From NCBI RefSeq assembly GCF_937958065.1, contig NZ_CALFXI010000079.1, forward strand, positions 1 to 54,971: a DNA stretch of 54,971 nt, written 5' to 3'. Positions 29,893 through 37,587 of the stretch are shown one piece after another (position 1 is the first letter of the stretch; each line of letters starts with the position of its first letter). Position numbers and translations under genes: made by a program. The notes beneath the pieces are model-generated. The model had not been told where the DNA came from, did no database searches, and saw nothing but the letters and a program-made list of their open reading frames with translations. This DNA comes from an uncultured Steroidobacter sp. GTDB lineage: Bacteria; Pseudomonadota; Gammaproteobacteria; Steroidobacterales; Steroidobacteraceae.

Positions 29893-31212
29893 TTAGATGC
29901 GCGACTCGCGCTGCGGATCGCGCATGAAGATGTACACGAGCAGCGAGCCGAACACGCAGGCGGTCACGTACCAGTAGAACAGCTCTTCGTGACCGATGTT
30001 CTTGAACGCCAGCGCAATCATTTCCGCAGTGCCGCCGAACAGCGAGACCGTGATCGCGTACGGCAGGCCCACGCCCAGGGCACGGATCTCCACTGGAAAC
30101 AATTCAGCTTTCACCACCGCGCTGATGGAACTGTACAGCGACGAAATCGCCAGCGCGATGAATATCAGGAAGAATGCGCTCCAGGCATCGTGCGCCTGTG
30201 ACAGCGCCGAGAGCAGCGGCACGGTCCCGAACAGCGCCAGCACGCCGAACACGATCAGCATCGGCCGCCGGCCGTAGCGATCCGACAATGCGCCCATCAA
30301 CGGCTGCAGCAGCATGAAAATGAACAGATTCGCCGTCGACACCAGCGTCGATTCGCCCTTGCTCAGCCCGACCGTGTTGACCAGGAACTTCTGCATGTAC
30401 GTGGTGAACGTATAGAAGAACAGGGTGCCGCCCATGGTCAGTCCGACGACGATCAGCACTTCGCGCGGATGTCGCAGCAACAGGCGCAATTGACCCGCTT
30501 CGGGGGCGGCGGGCTTTTTCTCGAACGCCTCGGTCTCGACCAGATTGCGACGCAGATACAGTGCGGCCAGCGCGGCGACCGCGCCGATGACGAACGGAAT
30601 GCGCCAGCCCCAGGCTTCCAGCTGCTGCGCATCGAGCACGAAGAACTGCAACACCATCAGCACGCCGAGCGCCAGCAGCTGGCCCATGATCAACGTGACG
30701 TACAGGATGCCCGAATAGAAACCGCGGCTGCCTGGCGTCGCGATCTCGCTCATGTAGGTCGCGCTGGTGCCGTATTCGCCGCCGACGCTGAAGCCTTGGA
30801 GCAAGCGCGCCATGAGCAGCAGGGCGGGCGCGGCGATACCGATGGTCTGGTATGTCGGCGTGACGGCGATGATCAGCGATCCCAGGCACATGAGCGTGAC
30901 CGACAGGGTCAGCGCGGCTTTGCGCCCATGACGATCCGCATAGCGGCCCAGCACCCAGCCGCCGATCGGGCGCATCAGGAAGCCCACGGCGAAAATCGCC
31001 GCGGTGTTCAGCAATTGCAGAGTGTCGTTGCTCTTCGGGAAAAAGCTGGGCGCGAAGTAGATCGCGAAAGCGGCATAGCTGTACCAGTCATACCATTCGA
31101 TCAGATTGCCGACCGAGCCGCCGAAAATGGCGCGGAGGCGCCGGTTCGTGCTGCTGCTGGTGATGGTCTCGGCGGTTGCGATGCCCGCTGCGGTCCCCGC
31201 GCTATCGTTCAC
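29893..31212 (-). CDS. kgtP: MHS-family MFS symporter, alpha-ketoglutarate permease-like
   Basis: Metabolite:H+ symporter. The sequence follows E. coli KgtP closely over its length: GNLIEWYDWYSYAAFAIYFA, GFLMRPIGGWVLGRYADRHG, PALLLMARLLQGFSVGGEYG then TSATYMSE, WGWRIPF, FYTFTTYMQKFLVNT and ELFPVEIRALGVGLPYA. Twelve membrane segments are expected. A dicarboxylate substrate is inferred from that likeness. The GTG at 31212 (439 residues) was chosen because the KgtP N-terminus then aligns; an ATG at 31278 is open, but it follows a terminator-like hairpin by 15 bases and adds an Arg/Pro/His-rich leader. Neither start has a clear Shine-Dalgarno. Confidence 0.9.
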   Translation of the reverse strand: MNDSAGTAAGIATAETITSSSTNRRLRAIFGGSVGNLIEWYDWYSYAAFAIYFAPSFFPKSNDTLQLLNTAAIFAVGFLMRPIGGWVLGRYADRHGRKAALTLSVTLMCLGSLIIAVTPTYQTIGIAAPALLLMARLLQGFSVGGEYGTSATYMSEIATPGSRGFYSGILYVTLIMGQLLALGVLMVLQFFVLDAQQLEAWGWRIPFVIGAVAALAALYLRRNLVETEAFEKKPAAPEAGQLRLLLRHPREVLIVVGLTMGGTLFFYTFTTYMQKFLVNTVGLSKGESTLVSTANLFIFMLLQPLMGALSDRYGRRPMLIVFGVLALFGTVPLLSALSQAHDAWSAFFLIFIALAISSLYSSISAVVKAELFPVEIRALGVGLPYAITVSLFGGTAEMIALAFKNIGHEELFYWYVTACVFGSLLVYIFMRDPQRESRI

Positions 31213-31292
31213 TTGATGGTGTTGTTGGTGGGCCCGTGGCGATGGTGAACGAAGCGCTCGCCAAAGGAAAGCGCCCATGAAAAGAAGCGGCG

Positions 31293-31319
31293 GACGCTCC
31301 GGACCGGGCCCGGAGCGTC
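31293..31319 (-). terminator. Hairpin terminator candidate after the small hydrophilic protein gene
   Basis: GACGCTCCGG (31293-31302) and CCGGAGCGTC (31310-31319) form a perfect 10-bp stem with a seven-base loop. On the minus strand it follows the small gene ending at 31375 and is itself followed by CTTCTTTTC, a moderate T-rich run. Confidence 0.6.
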
Positions 31320-31374
31320 ACGCCGCTTCGAAATTCACGGCCGCTGAGCCGACGGAGTCATACCCATCCGTCGT

Positions 31375-31656
31375 CTAGTGCGCGGGTCGTGAATTTCCAG
31401 ACGAATCTTCGCTGTCGGTGTCCGCGCGCGGGCTCGCCTCCGAGTGGCCGCTGAGCTCCTCCGGATCGTGGTCCTTGGCGCGCTGCTTGGCCTGCTGCTC
31501 GGCGCGGCGAATCTCCTGTTCCTCGCTCGGCGAGACGTTGCCGGCGTTCTCGATCTCCTGCTTGCCACGCTCCGATTCGACGAACTCTTTGGTCGCCTTG
31601 CGATAATTGCGATCGGCCGTCTTGTTGCCTTCGCCTTCGTTGCGCGGTGTGCCCAT
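31375..31656 (-). CDS. Small highly charged hypothetical protein
   Basis: A 93-residue protein, almost entirely hydrophilic (Glu, Lys, Arg, Asp, Ser), with no membrane segment or signal peptide, so probably disordered. A strong Shine-Dalgarno, GGAGGA, lies seven bases before the ATG, which is the main sign that it is expressed. The N-terminus MGTPRNEGEGNKTADRNYRK resembles a recurring N-terminal pattern (NEGEGN-K-T-A) in small uncharacterised proteobacterial proteins, from memory; no function is known. It is followed by a hairpin terminator, so it seems to be its own short transcript. A role as a stress-related or hydrophilin-like protein is only a guess. Confidence 0.75.
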   Translation of the reverse strand: MGTPRNEGEGNKTADRNYRKATKEFVESERGKQEIENAGNVSPSEEQEIRRAEQQAKQRAKDHDPEELSGHSEASPRADTDSEDSSGNSRPAH

Positions 31657-31734
31657 GAGTCTGTCCTCCAGTGCGTCGAGCCGTTGTCAGCTGAAACGTC
31701 CCTCCATCACCGAGGTTCCGGGCACGAGAGGCGG

Positions 31735-32313
31735 ATGACGAGGTATGCTCTCAGGGTGTACTGGATACTCGCTACAATTTTCATCCTGGTGGCGCTGGCT
31801 GTGCCTCGCCTCCGACCGGTCGGGATCGTTGGCTGCGTCGTGCTCGGCGCGATGCTGACATGGGCTGTGGTTCAGCGCTTACGGGCTCCGGCGGACGACG
31901 CTCAGTCGAGCGTCCAGGAGCGCGGGCGCCCCACCTCGCCGGCGGCAGCCGTGCAGATCATCTCCCCCGATCAGGTGCACCTGGCCGACGTGAAGATGTC
32001 CGGCGGCGGCGCGCCGTTCGAGCTGCGAGGTCGCATCGAGAACGGCTCGGACGCGCAGCTCAAGTCGATCACGCTGCTGGTGACGCGACTGGACTGTTTC
32101 GAAGGCGCGCTGGAACCGACCGGCTGTACCGTGCTGTGGCAGGACCGGCACTTCATTCCGATCGCGATTCCGCCCGGAGAAAGCCGCGATTTCTCCAGCT
32201 CGGTGTGGATGCGAGGCGCGGCGCCCGGCGTGCGAGGCACGCTGAAGGATTCATTCGAAGTGGTCGGCGCGTCGGGTGAAAGTCCGGCGCCCGACGGCAA
32301 AGCGGAACGTTGA
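31735..32313 (+). CDS. Hypothetical membrane-anchored protein with an extracytoplasmic beta-rich domain
   Basis: Not recognised. The ATG at 31735 follows GAGAGG; 192 residues. Two hydrophobic helices (about 8-23 and 28-46) are followed by a polar linker and a domain with alternating strands (FELRGRIENGSDAQLKSITL, LVTRLDCFEGALEPTGCTVL, PIAIPPGESRDFSSSVWMRG). That layout resembles FxLYD-type domains, which occur in extracytoplasmic proteins. Two cysteines (Cys in LDCFE and in TGCTV) could pair. It is 23 bases before the next gene, so it may share an operon with the spermidine-synthase-like pair. Confidence 0.7.
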   Translation: MTRYALRVYWILATIFILVALAVPRLRPVGIVGCVVLGAMLTWAVVQRLRAPADDAQSSVQERGRPTSPAAAVQIISPDQVHLADVKMSGGGAPFELRGRIENGSDAQLKSITLLVTRLDCFEGALEPTGCTVLWQDRHFIPIAIPPGESRDFSSSVWMRGAAPGVRGTLKDSFEVVGASGESPAPDGKAER

Positions 32314-32336
32314 TCTGTTAGCGAAGACAGGCGGGT

Positions 32337-32936
32337 ATGCAGCTGATATTGAGCTACTTGATCGCCGGCTGGTCCGGATTCTTCGTCATGGCGGTGGAGT
32401 TGCTCGGCGGGCGCCTGCTCGCGCCGACCTTCGGCAGCAGCATCTACGTGTGGGGCGCCATCATCACCGTGTTCATGCTGGCGCTGTCGATCGGTTATCT
32501 GGCCGGCGGTCGCCTGTCGATGAGCGCGCCGAGCGTGCGCAAGCTCGGGCTCATTCTGATCGTCGCGGCGCTCACGGTGTTGCCGCTGTTGCTATTCGCC
32601 GAGTCGCTGCTCGATTCGGTGGCCAATGCGATTCCCGATCCGCGCTTCGGCTCGCTGGTCGGGGCGACTGTGCTGTTCTTCATTCCCACCGTGTTCTCCG
32701 GAATGATCTCGCCGTACGCCGTGCGCCTGATCGTGCCGGACCGCTCCAGCTCCGGGCGTCATGCCGGTCAGCTGTATTTCGTGTCGACTTTTGGCAGCGC
32801 CGCCGGCACGCTGCTGACTTCGTTCTACCTGGTGCTGATCATGGAGGTGAATCACATCCTGATCGCGCTGATGTCCATTTCCGGCCTCATAGGCGGGGCC
32901 GCATGTCTGGTACGCGGAGAAGCGAATGCGCAGTAG
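32337..32936 (+). CDS. Membrane subunit of a split MFS/spermidine-synthase-like system
   Basis: A 199-residue protein with about six hydrophobic segments. The N-terminus (LIAGWSGFFVMAVELLGGRL then LAPTFGSSIYVWGAII) matches the membrane half of fused MFS-spermidine synthase proteins, including the VELLGGRLLAP motif and the later VFSGMISPYAVRLIV and GQLYFVSTFGSAAGTLLTSF. In most such proteins the soluble synthase domain follows in the same chain. Here translation stops and a separate gene, overlapping by 11 bases (32926-32936), carries it. The overlap implies coupled translation and a complex. The function of these fused proteins is not established. Confidence 0.85.
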   Translation: MQLILSYLIAGWSGFFVMAVELLGGRLLAPTFGSSIYVWGAIITVFMLALSIGYLAGGRLSMSAPSVRKLGLILIVAALTVLPLLLFAESLLDSVANAIPDPRFGSLVGATVLFFIPTVFSGMISPYAVRLIVPDRSSSGRHAGQLYFVSTFGSAAGTLLTSFYLVLIMEVNHILIALMSISGLIGGAACLVRGEANAQ

Positions 32937-33825
32937 TTGGCTCGCATTGTTATCGTTGGCGACAGGTCTGCTGCTGTCCGGTCCGGCGAGCGCCGACAAT
33001 ATGAAGTTATTGCACTCCGAGCGCTCGCTGTATCGTGAAGTGCTCGTCTACGAGACGGGCGGCGTGCGCTGTATCTGCTTCACGCGCTTCTGCCGCATCG
33101 GCCGGCAGACCTGCCAGGACGTGAAGCATCCCGACCGCATCGTCATGAACTATCCACAGATGATGCTGGGCTCGCTGTTCGTGAAGCCCGAGCCGAAGTC
33201 GGTGCTGATCATCGGGTTGGGCGGAGGCACGATTCCGCGTGCGCTGCATGAGCTGGTGCCGCAGGCCCGCATCGACGTGGTGGAGATCGATCCCGCGGTC
33301 GTCAAGGTGGCGCGCCGCTACTTCGACCTGGGCGACAACAGCGCATTGAACGTGATCGAAGCGGACGGCCGCGTGCAGGTGAAGAAGGCGCTGCGCGAGC
33401 AGAAGAGCTACGACCTGATCATGCTCGATGCGTTCGACCACGAGTACATTCCGGAGCACCTGCTGACGCAGGAATTCCTGAAGGAAGTGCGAGCGCTGCT
33501 GGCGCCCGGCGGCGTGCTCGCGGCCAACACGTTCTCATCGAGCCGGCTGTACGATCACGAGTCGGTCACCTACGCGTCGGTGTTCCCCGAGTTCTTCAAT
33601 CTGAAAAGGGACAACCGCGTGATCATCGCGGTCAATGGGCCGCTGCCGGACGCGAAGCAATTGCAGGCCAACAGCGAACGCTTCGAGCGGGCGTTCGATT
33701 CATTCGGTATCAGCACGAGCAAACTGTTGCCGCTGTTCTCGCGCAAGCAGGATTGGCAGCGCAACGCGCGTGTGCTGACCGATCAGTATTCGCCGGCGAA
33801 CCTGCTCAATCTCGGTAAGAACTGA
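32926..33825 (+). CDS. Exported spermidine-synthase-like protein
   Basis: 299 residues. A signal peptide (SWLALLSLATGLLLSGPASA, then DN) predicts export, unlike cytoplasmic SpeE. The Rossmann methyltransferase/aminopropyltransferase fold is clear: VLIIGLGGGTIPRALHEL (98-105 region), VVEIDPAVVKVARRYF, ADGRVQVKKAL, and DLIMLDAFDHEYIPEHLLTQ with Asp168. The SpeE motif GGGDGG is GGGTIPR here, so the classic reaction is doubtful. Four cysteines cluster at 49, 51, 56 and 63 (RCICFTRFCRIGRQTC), which suits disulfides or a metal. It overlaps the membrane gene by 11 bases. Substrate and reaction are unknown. Confidence 0.85.
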   Translation: MRSSWLALLSLATGLLLSGPASADNMKLLHSERSLYREVLVYETGGVRCICFTRFCRIGRQTCQDVKHPDRIVMNYPQMMLGSLFVKPEPKSVLIIGLGGGTIPRALHELVPQARIDVVEIDPAVVKVARRYFDLGDNSALNVIEADGRVQVKKALREQKSYDLIMLDAFDHEYIPEHLLTQEFLKEVRALLAPGGVLAANTFSSSRLYDHESVTYASVFPEFFNLKRDNRVIIAVNGPLPDAKQLQANSERFERAFDSFGISTSKLLPLFSRKQDWQRNARVLTDQYSPANLLNLGKN

Positions 33826-33840
33826 GCAGGCACCCGCGCT

Positions 33841-33864
33841 CGCGGCTCAATTGACCGAGCCGCG
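33841..33864. terminator. Hairpin between convergent genes
   Basis: CGCGGCTC (33841-33848) and GAGCCGCG (33857-33864) form a perfect 8-bp stem with an eight-base loop. It overlaps the stop of the minus-strand gene at 33847 and lies 15 bases after the plus-strand stop. No T-run is present; a shared terminator is likely but not certain. Confidence 0.45.
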
Positions 33865-34113
33865 CGTCCGCTCCAGTTCCTGGATGGCGAGCACTACGTC
33901 CTGCAGCTGCGGACGCTCGCCGCCGGCCATGTTCTCGTCCTGGGCGACCGACAACAGCTCGGCGTCTTTTTTCCACGATTCGAGAATGCGCCGCTTCTCT
34001 TCGGCGTCGAGCCGATCGTCCCGGACCACGTCCATGGGATGGCGATATTCCTTGGTCGGATCGCCGATGGCCTCGCAAACCTCGCGCTCGTGCGTGCTGG
34101 TCGTCTGGCTCAT
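33847..34113 (-). CDS. Small conserved hypothetical protein
   Basis: 88 residues, soluble, helical by composition. The ATG at 34113 has GAGG eight bases upstream; the frame is open to 34188 but the earlier residues are Arg/Gly-rich and improbable. The core, HPMDVVRDDRLDAEEKRRIL followed by ESWKKDAELLS and a NMAGGERPQLQ segment, matches from memory a family of small proteobacterial proteins with no known function; no DUF number is claimed. It ends on a hairpin shared with the convergent gene. The DUF883-like gene lies eight bases upstream on the same strand, so the two form an operon. Confidence 0.8.
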   Translation of the reverse strand: MSQTTSTHEREVCEAIGDPTKEYRHPMDVVRDDRLDAEEKRRILESWKKDAELLSVAQDENMAGGERPQLQDVVLAIQELERTRGSVN

Positions 34114-34121
34114 GACATGCC

Positions 34122-34430
34122 TCAGTGACGACGGGCGAGCAGGCCCACGACCAGAGCCACGCCAGCGACCGTACCGATGATGCCCCACGTGTGATCGCGC
34201 ACATACGCGTCCGTATAGCGGGCATACCTGCGGACGCGGCGCTGCATCCGGCGGTCGTACAGATGATCGAAAGCCTGGCGCACCGTTTTCTGCGTGCGGG
34301 CGCGCGCCTCTTGAACACGGTCGTTGGTAATATCGGCGGTGGCGCGCAGCAATTCCTCGGCGTCACGGGCAACGCTCTGCAAATCTTTGCGCAGATGCCG
34401 GATGGGGGATTCAAAAGCGCCGTTGCGCAT
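34122..34430 (-). CDS. DUF883-family (YqjD/ElaB-like) membrane-anchored protein
   Basis: 102 residues. The ATG at 34430 has GAGGAGG six bases upstream. Layout is that of the ElaB/YqjD/DUF883 family: an N-terminal helical part (IRHLRKDLQSVARDAEELLR, then ATADITNDRVQEARARTQKT), a basic middle (DRRMQRRVRRYARYTDAYVR) and a single C-terminal membrane segment (TWGIIGTVAGVALVVGLL, about 81-98). E. coli YqjD binds 70S/100S ribosomes at the membrane in stationary phase; that role is only inferred here. It is divergent from the ParB-like gene, with 147 bases between them. Confidence 0.85.
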   Translation of the reverse strand: MRNGAFESPIRHLRKDLQSVARDAEELLRATADITNDRVQEARARTQKTVRQAFDHLYDRRMQRRVRRYARYTDAYVRDHTWGIIGTVAGVALVVGLLARRH

Positions 34431-34577
34431 TGGGGACCTCCTCGGAACAACAGGGGTGAGGTGGACTTTAGGCAAGATGTCCGCCCGGTCCGAAAAAACA
34501 ACGCGACGAATTGCAGGCGGGTTCCGCGTAGGATGTCCACGCAGCAATTGCGTATGCAGACCTTGCACGGAGTGGTG

Positions 34578-35570
34578 ATGGCTACCAAAAGCAAAACAAC
34601 CGCGAAGCGTAAGCGAGCGCCCGCCAAGCGTAAGACACCGAAAAAAGCAGCTCCGCGCACGCGCGGCGTCCTGCCCGCCGAATGTCGTCTGGAAAACTTG
34701 CCGCCGGAGGCGGCGGACGTGGCCGAGCGCATCGAGCGCGAGGGCGGCCTGGTCATCGGCAGCTATTGCGAGCCGCTGGGCCGCAATCCGCTGTTGCTCG
34801 CGGCGCTGCCCATCGATCAGGTCGAGCCCACGCCGTTCCAGCGCGACCTGTCCGATGCTCATTACAAGAAACTTTCGGGGGTCATCGATCGCACCGGATT
34901 GTTTCTGGATCCGGTGATCGCCATCACCGCGCCGAAGGAAGGCTTCTGGACTCCGAACGGCCGGCACCGGCTCGAAGCGATGCGCCGGCTCGGCGCCAAG
35001 TCCATCATCGCGCTGGTGGTGCCCAGACGTGAGATCGCGTGGCAGATCCTCGCGCTGAATACCGAGAAGGCGCACAACTTGCGCGAGCGCGCTCTGGAAG
35101 TCATTCGCATCTACAAAGGTCTGATCGACGAGGATCCGCGTCGGCCGGAAACCGATTTCGCGTTCTACCTGGAAGAGGCGGCGCTGGTGACTCTGGGGTT
35201 GTGCTACGAGCGCAAAGGCAATTTCGCGGGCGGCGCCTATCATCCCATTCTGCGCCGGCTCGAAGAGTTCTCCTCGGAGTCGTTGCAGACCTCGCTGAAG
35301 GTGCATCAGAAGTATGCCGACCAGCTGTTCGAGCTGGACGAGAAGGTGATGGCCGTCGTCGAGAAGTTGAAGGAGCGCGGCCTGGTGAGTCCGTACCTGC
35401 GTGCATTCGTGGTCGCCCGCATCAATCCGTTGCGCTGGATCAAGGACGAGCCGCCGCCCTTGCCGGAAGTGCTGAAGACCATGAAAGAGCGCCTCGCCAA
35501 ATTCAACGTCGATAAAGTGAATCAGCAGGATCTGGCCAAGGCGGGCGGCGCTCCGGATACCGAGTCATAG
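34578..35570 (+). CDS. Orphan ParB/Srx-fold protein with a histone-like N-terminal tail
   Basis: 330 residues from the ATG at 34578 (GGAG five bases before). Residues 1-30 are a basic Lys/Arg/Ala/Pro/Thr tail like bacterial histone-H1-like proteins. Residues about 75-180 form a ParB N-terminal domain: LPIDQVEPTPFQRDLSDAHY, LDPVIAIT, and GRHR at 128-131 (NGRHRLEAMRRLGA), the box-II position where ParB has GERR. The remainder is helical (QTSLKVHQKYADQLFELDEK), probably a helix-turn-helix/dimer region. There is no parA nearby and no parS-like site was found. DNA binding is probable; a partition role is not supported. Confidence 0.85.
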   Translation: MATKSKTTAKRKRAPAKRKTPKKAAPRTRGVLPAECRLENLPPEAADVAERIEREGGLVIGSYCEPLGRNPLLLAALPIDQVEPTPFQRDLSDAHYKKLSGVIDRTGLFLDPVIAITAPKEGFWTPNGRHRLEAMRRLGAKSIIALVVPRREIAWQILALNTEKAHNLRERALEVIRIYKGLIDEDPRRPETDFAFYLEEAALVTLGLCYERKGNFAGGAYHPILRRLEEFSSESLQTSLKVHQKYADQLFELDEKVMAVVEKLKERGLVSPYLRAFVVARINPLRWIKDEPPPLPEVLKTMKERLAKFNVDKVNQQDLAKAGGAPDTES

Positions 35571-35573
35571 TCG

Positions 35574-36377
35574 CTACGGATCGGGCACGAACATTCCCTG
35601 CGGAAATGGATTGGGATTCTCGGTGTCGGCGTAGCGGCGTGAGTCCAGGATCACGCCGCGCGCGATCAGGTTCTTGCGCGAGTCGTAATGAATCACGATG
35701 GTCTCGGCCGGCAGGTGCGAGGCGCGTTGAAAGTCCACGTATTCGACAGGTGATGTTTCACGATGGCCGTGACCGGTACCGAGGTCCTGCGGACGGCGAG
35801 CCAATGATTCGTCCGCGGCTGGCGCTTCGGCGCGCTCGGTCGAGCTTTGCGGGCTGGCGACGTCCCGGTCGCGATAGGGATGGGCTCGACAGCAGGGTCG
35901 TCGTTCCCGAAACACCGCGACGCCAATGACACCCACATTCTCCGGTCGCCCGGTCCGCGCTGCGTACGAATCCGGCAGGCGCGTGAAATAAAAGGTCGCG
36001 ACCTCATTCAGGCTCTTGCGCCAGCCTTCGATGGGCACGCGATCCCAGGGATCGAGCACATAGCCGGCCTGTCGTTCAGCGGCGCTCTTGCCATTGATGA
36101 CGTTGACCCCATCGACGCTGGCAACCGCCAGCAGCCGCTCGCTGGTGCGGTTATGGACGCGCACCTCATATTGATGACCCGCCTCGCCGACCACGTACAG
36201 GTGGTTCTCGTGGACATGCACGGGCAGGGTGAACCCGGCGGTCCGATCGAAGATTTCGACCCGAGCGAGCCGGTGGATATACGCCGAAGCGCGATCCCGG
36301 CCAGCGAGCGCCGGCCCGGCCATGAACAGCTGACACAGGACGGCGAGCATCGCGACGGGCAGCGGGGACGGGCGCAT
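35574..36377 (-). CDS. Secreted conserved hypothetical protein
   Basis: 267 residues with a signal peptide (SPLPVAMLAVLCQLFMAGPA, cleavage near ALA-GR). The mature part has beta-rich blocks: VEIFDRTAGFTLPVHVHENH, HQYEVRVHNRTSERLLAVAS followed by VDGVNVINGKSAAE, and FYFTRLPDSYAARTGRPENV. A low-complexity Ala/Glu/Arg linker follows, then a C-terminal block with FPQGMFVPDP. The pattern recalls widespread uncharacterised proteobacterial proteins; no function is known. It is convergent with the ParB-like gene, three bases apart. Confidence 0.82.
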   Translation of the reverse strand: MRPSPLPVAMLAVLCQLFMAGPALAGRDRASAYIHRLARVEIFDRTAGFTLPVHVHENHLYVVGEAGHQYEVRVHNRTSERLLAVASVDGVNVINGKSAAERQAGYVLDPWDRVPIEGWRKSLNEVATFYFTRLPDSYAARTGRPENVGVIGVAVFRERRPCCRAHPYRDRDVASPQSSTERAEAPAADESLARRPQDLGTGHGHRETSPVEYVDFQRASHLPAETIVIHYDSRKNLIARGVILDSRRYADTENPNPFPQGMFVPDP

Positions 36378-36609
36378 ATCAGCTCCGCGGTTGAGGGGGC
36401 TGATTGCTGTAAACGGCGCGATCGGGGCAGCGGGGTCAAGGGGTGCCAGCAGCTCAAAGACCGGCTACGGCGGCCGTTCAGGCGCGAGGCCGGGCGCTCC
36501 GGCCCCGGGGCGATGGTGCGCAGATCGCTAAGGGGTCCGGGCTTCGCGCTTGCCCTTCGCGCTGGCCCCCGCTATGTTCGCGCCTCCAAAGGATGAGGCA
36601 ACTGTTTGC
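36378..36609. other. Intergenic region upstream of accA
   Basis: 232 bases between the divergent secreted-protein gene and accA. It holds a hairpin, GGCCGG (36487-36492) with CCGGCC (36498-36503), and a GC-rich direct repeat of CTTCGCGCTKGC at 36541-36566. No clear -10/-35 pair for accA was found. AAAGGATGAGG (36588-36598) serves as the ribosome-binding region, 11 bases before the ATG at 36610. Confidence 0.6.
36541..36566. repeat. Short GC-rich direct repeat, related to the array after lysS
   Basis: GCTTCGCGCTTGC followed by CCTTCGCGCTGGC: two 13-base copies differing at two positions. It matches the tandem repeat at 54841-54875 apart from two bases. The motif is low complexity, so chance likeness in GC-rich DNA is possible. 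Confidence 0.45.
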
Positions 36610-37572
36610 ATGGCAATGAATTTCCTGGACTTCGAGCAGCCGATCGCCGAACTGGAGGCGAAGATCGACGAGCTCAAGTTCGTCTCCAGCGACGCCGAGG
36701 TGAATATCGGCGAGGAGATCGCACGTCTGCGCGCCAAGAGCCGGGCGCTCACCACCAGCATTTTCTCCAACCTCAGCCAATGGCAGATTGCCCAGCTGGC
36801 CCGTCATCCGCAGCGTCCCTACACGCTGGATTACATCAGCTCGGTGTTCACCGATTTCCAGGAGCTGCACGGCGATCGCATGTATGCCGACGATCACGCC
36901 ATCGTCGGGGGCGTGGCGCGGCTGGACGGCCGGCCGGTCATGGTGATCGGTCAGCAGAAGGGCCGCGACACCAAGGAGCGGGTGCGCCGTAACTACGGCA
37001 TGCCCAAGCCCGAGGGCTACCGCAAGGCGCTGCGCCTGATGAAGATGGCCGAGCGCTTTCAGATCCCCTTGATCACCTTCATCGATACCTCCGGCGCCTA
37101 TCCCGGCGTCGGTGCCGAAGAGCGCGGCCAGAGCGAAGCGATCGCGCGCAACCTGTTCGAGATGTCGACCCTGCAAACGCCCATCATCAGCGTCGTGATC
37201 GGCGAGGGTGGCTCGGGCGGCGCGCTCGCCATCGGCGTCGGCGATCGTCTGCTGATGCTCCAGTACAGCATCTACTCGGTGATTTCGCCGGAAGGCTGCG
37301 CCGGCATCCTGTGGCGTAGCGCCGATAAAAAAGATCTCGCCGCCGAAGCCATGGGCGTGAGCGCCGAGCGCATCGCCAAGCTGCCCGGCGTGGTCGACGA
37401 AGTTCTGAAAGAGCCCCTGGGCGGCGCACATCGCGATCCGCAGCTCATGGCCGATACGTTGAAGGACGCGCTGCTGCGCCATCTCAACGATCTGCAGGCC
37501 AAGCCGCTGGAGCAGCTGATGAAGGTGCGTGAACAGCGCCTGCGCAGCTACGGAGTCTATAGCGTCGGCTGA
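36610..37572 (+). CDS. accA: Acetyl-CoA carboxylase carboxyltransferase subunit alpha
   Basis: With AccD it transfers CO2 from carboxybiotin to acetyl-CoA, committing carbon to fatty acids. The ATG at 36610 gives 320 residues (E. coli 319) and the N-terminus MAMNFLDFEQPIAELEAKID aligns directly with E. coli AccA; the frame opens earlier at 36550. Core blocks are QELHGDRMYADDHAIVGGVA, FIDTSGAYPGVGAEERGQSE, and VVIGEGGSGGALAIGVGD, with the oxyanion glycine pairs. In E. coli accA follows dnaE; here the accessory block separates them. tilS follows after 15 bases. Confidence 0.97.
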   Translation: MAMNFLDFEQPIAELEAKIDELKFVSSDAEVNIGEEIARLRAKSRALTTSIFSNLSQWQIAQLARHPQRPYTLDYISSVFTDFQELHGDRMYADDHAIVGGVARLDGRPVMVIGQQKGRDTKERVRRNYGMPKPEGYRKALRLMKMAERFQIPLITFIDTSGAYPGVGAEERGQSEAIARNLFEMSTLQTPIISVVIGEGGSGGALAIGVGDRLLMLQYSIYSVISPEGCAGILWRSADKKDLAAEAMGVSAERIAKLPGVVDEVLKEPLGGAHRDPQLMADTLKDALLRHLNDLQAKPLEQLMKVREQRLRSYGVYSVG

Positions 37573-37587
37573 CGGTGTCAGTGGCTC

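Noticed and set aside
24127..36609. Mobile genomic island
   Set aside because: No integrase, transposase, tRNA gene, terminal direct repeats or phage genes were seen; gene content is mixed and mostly ordinary.
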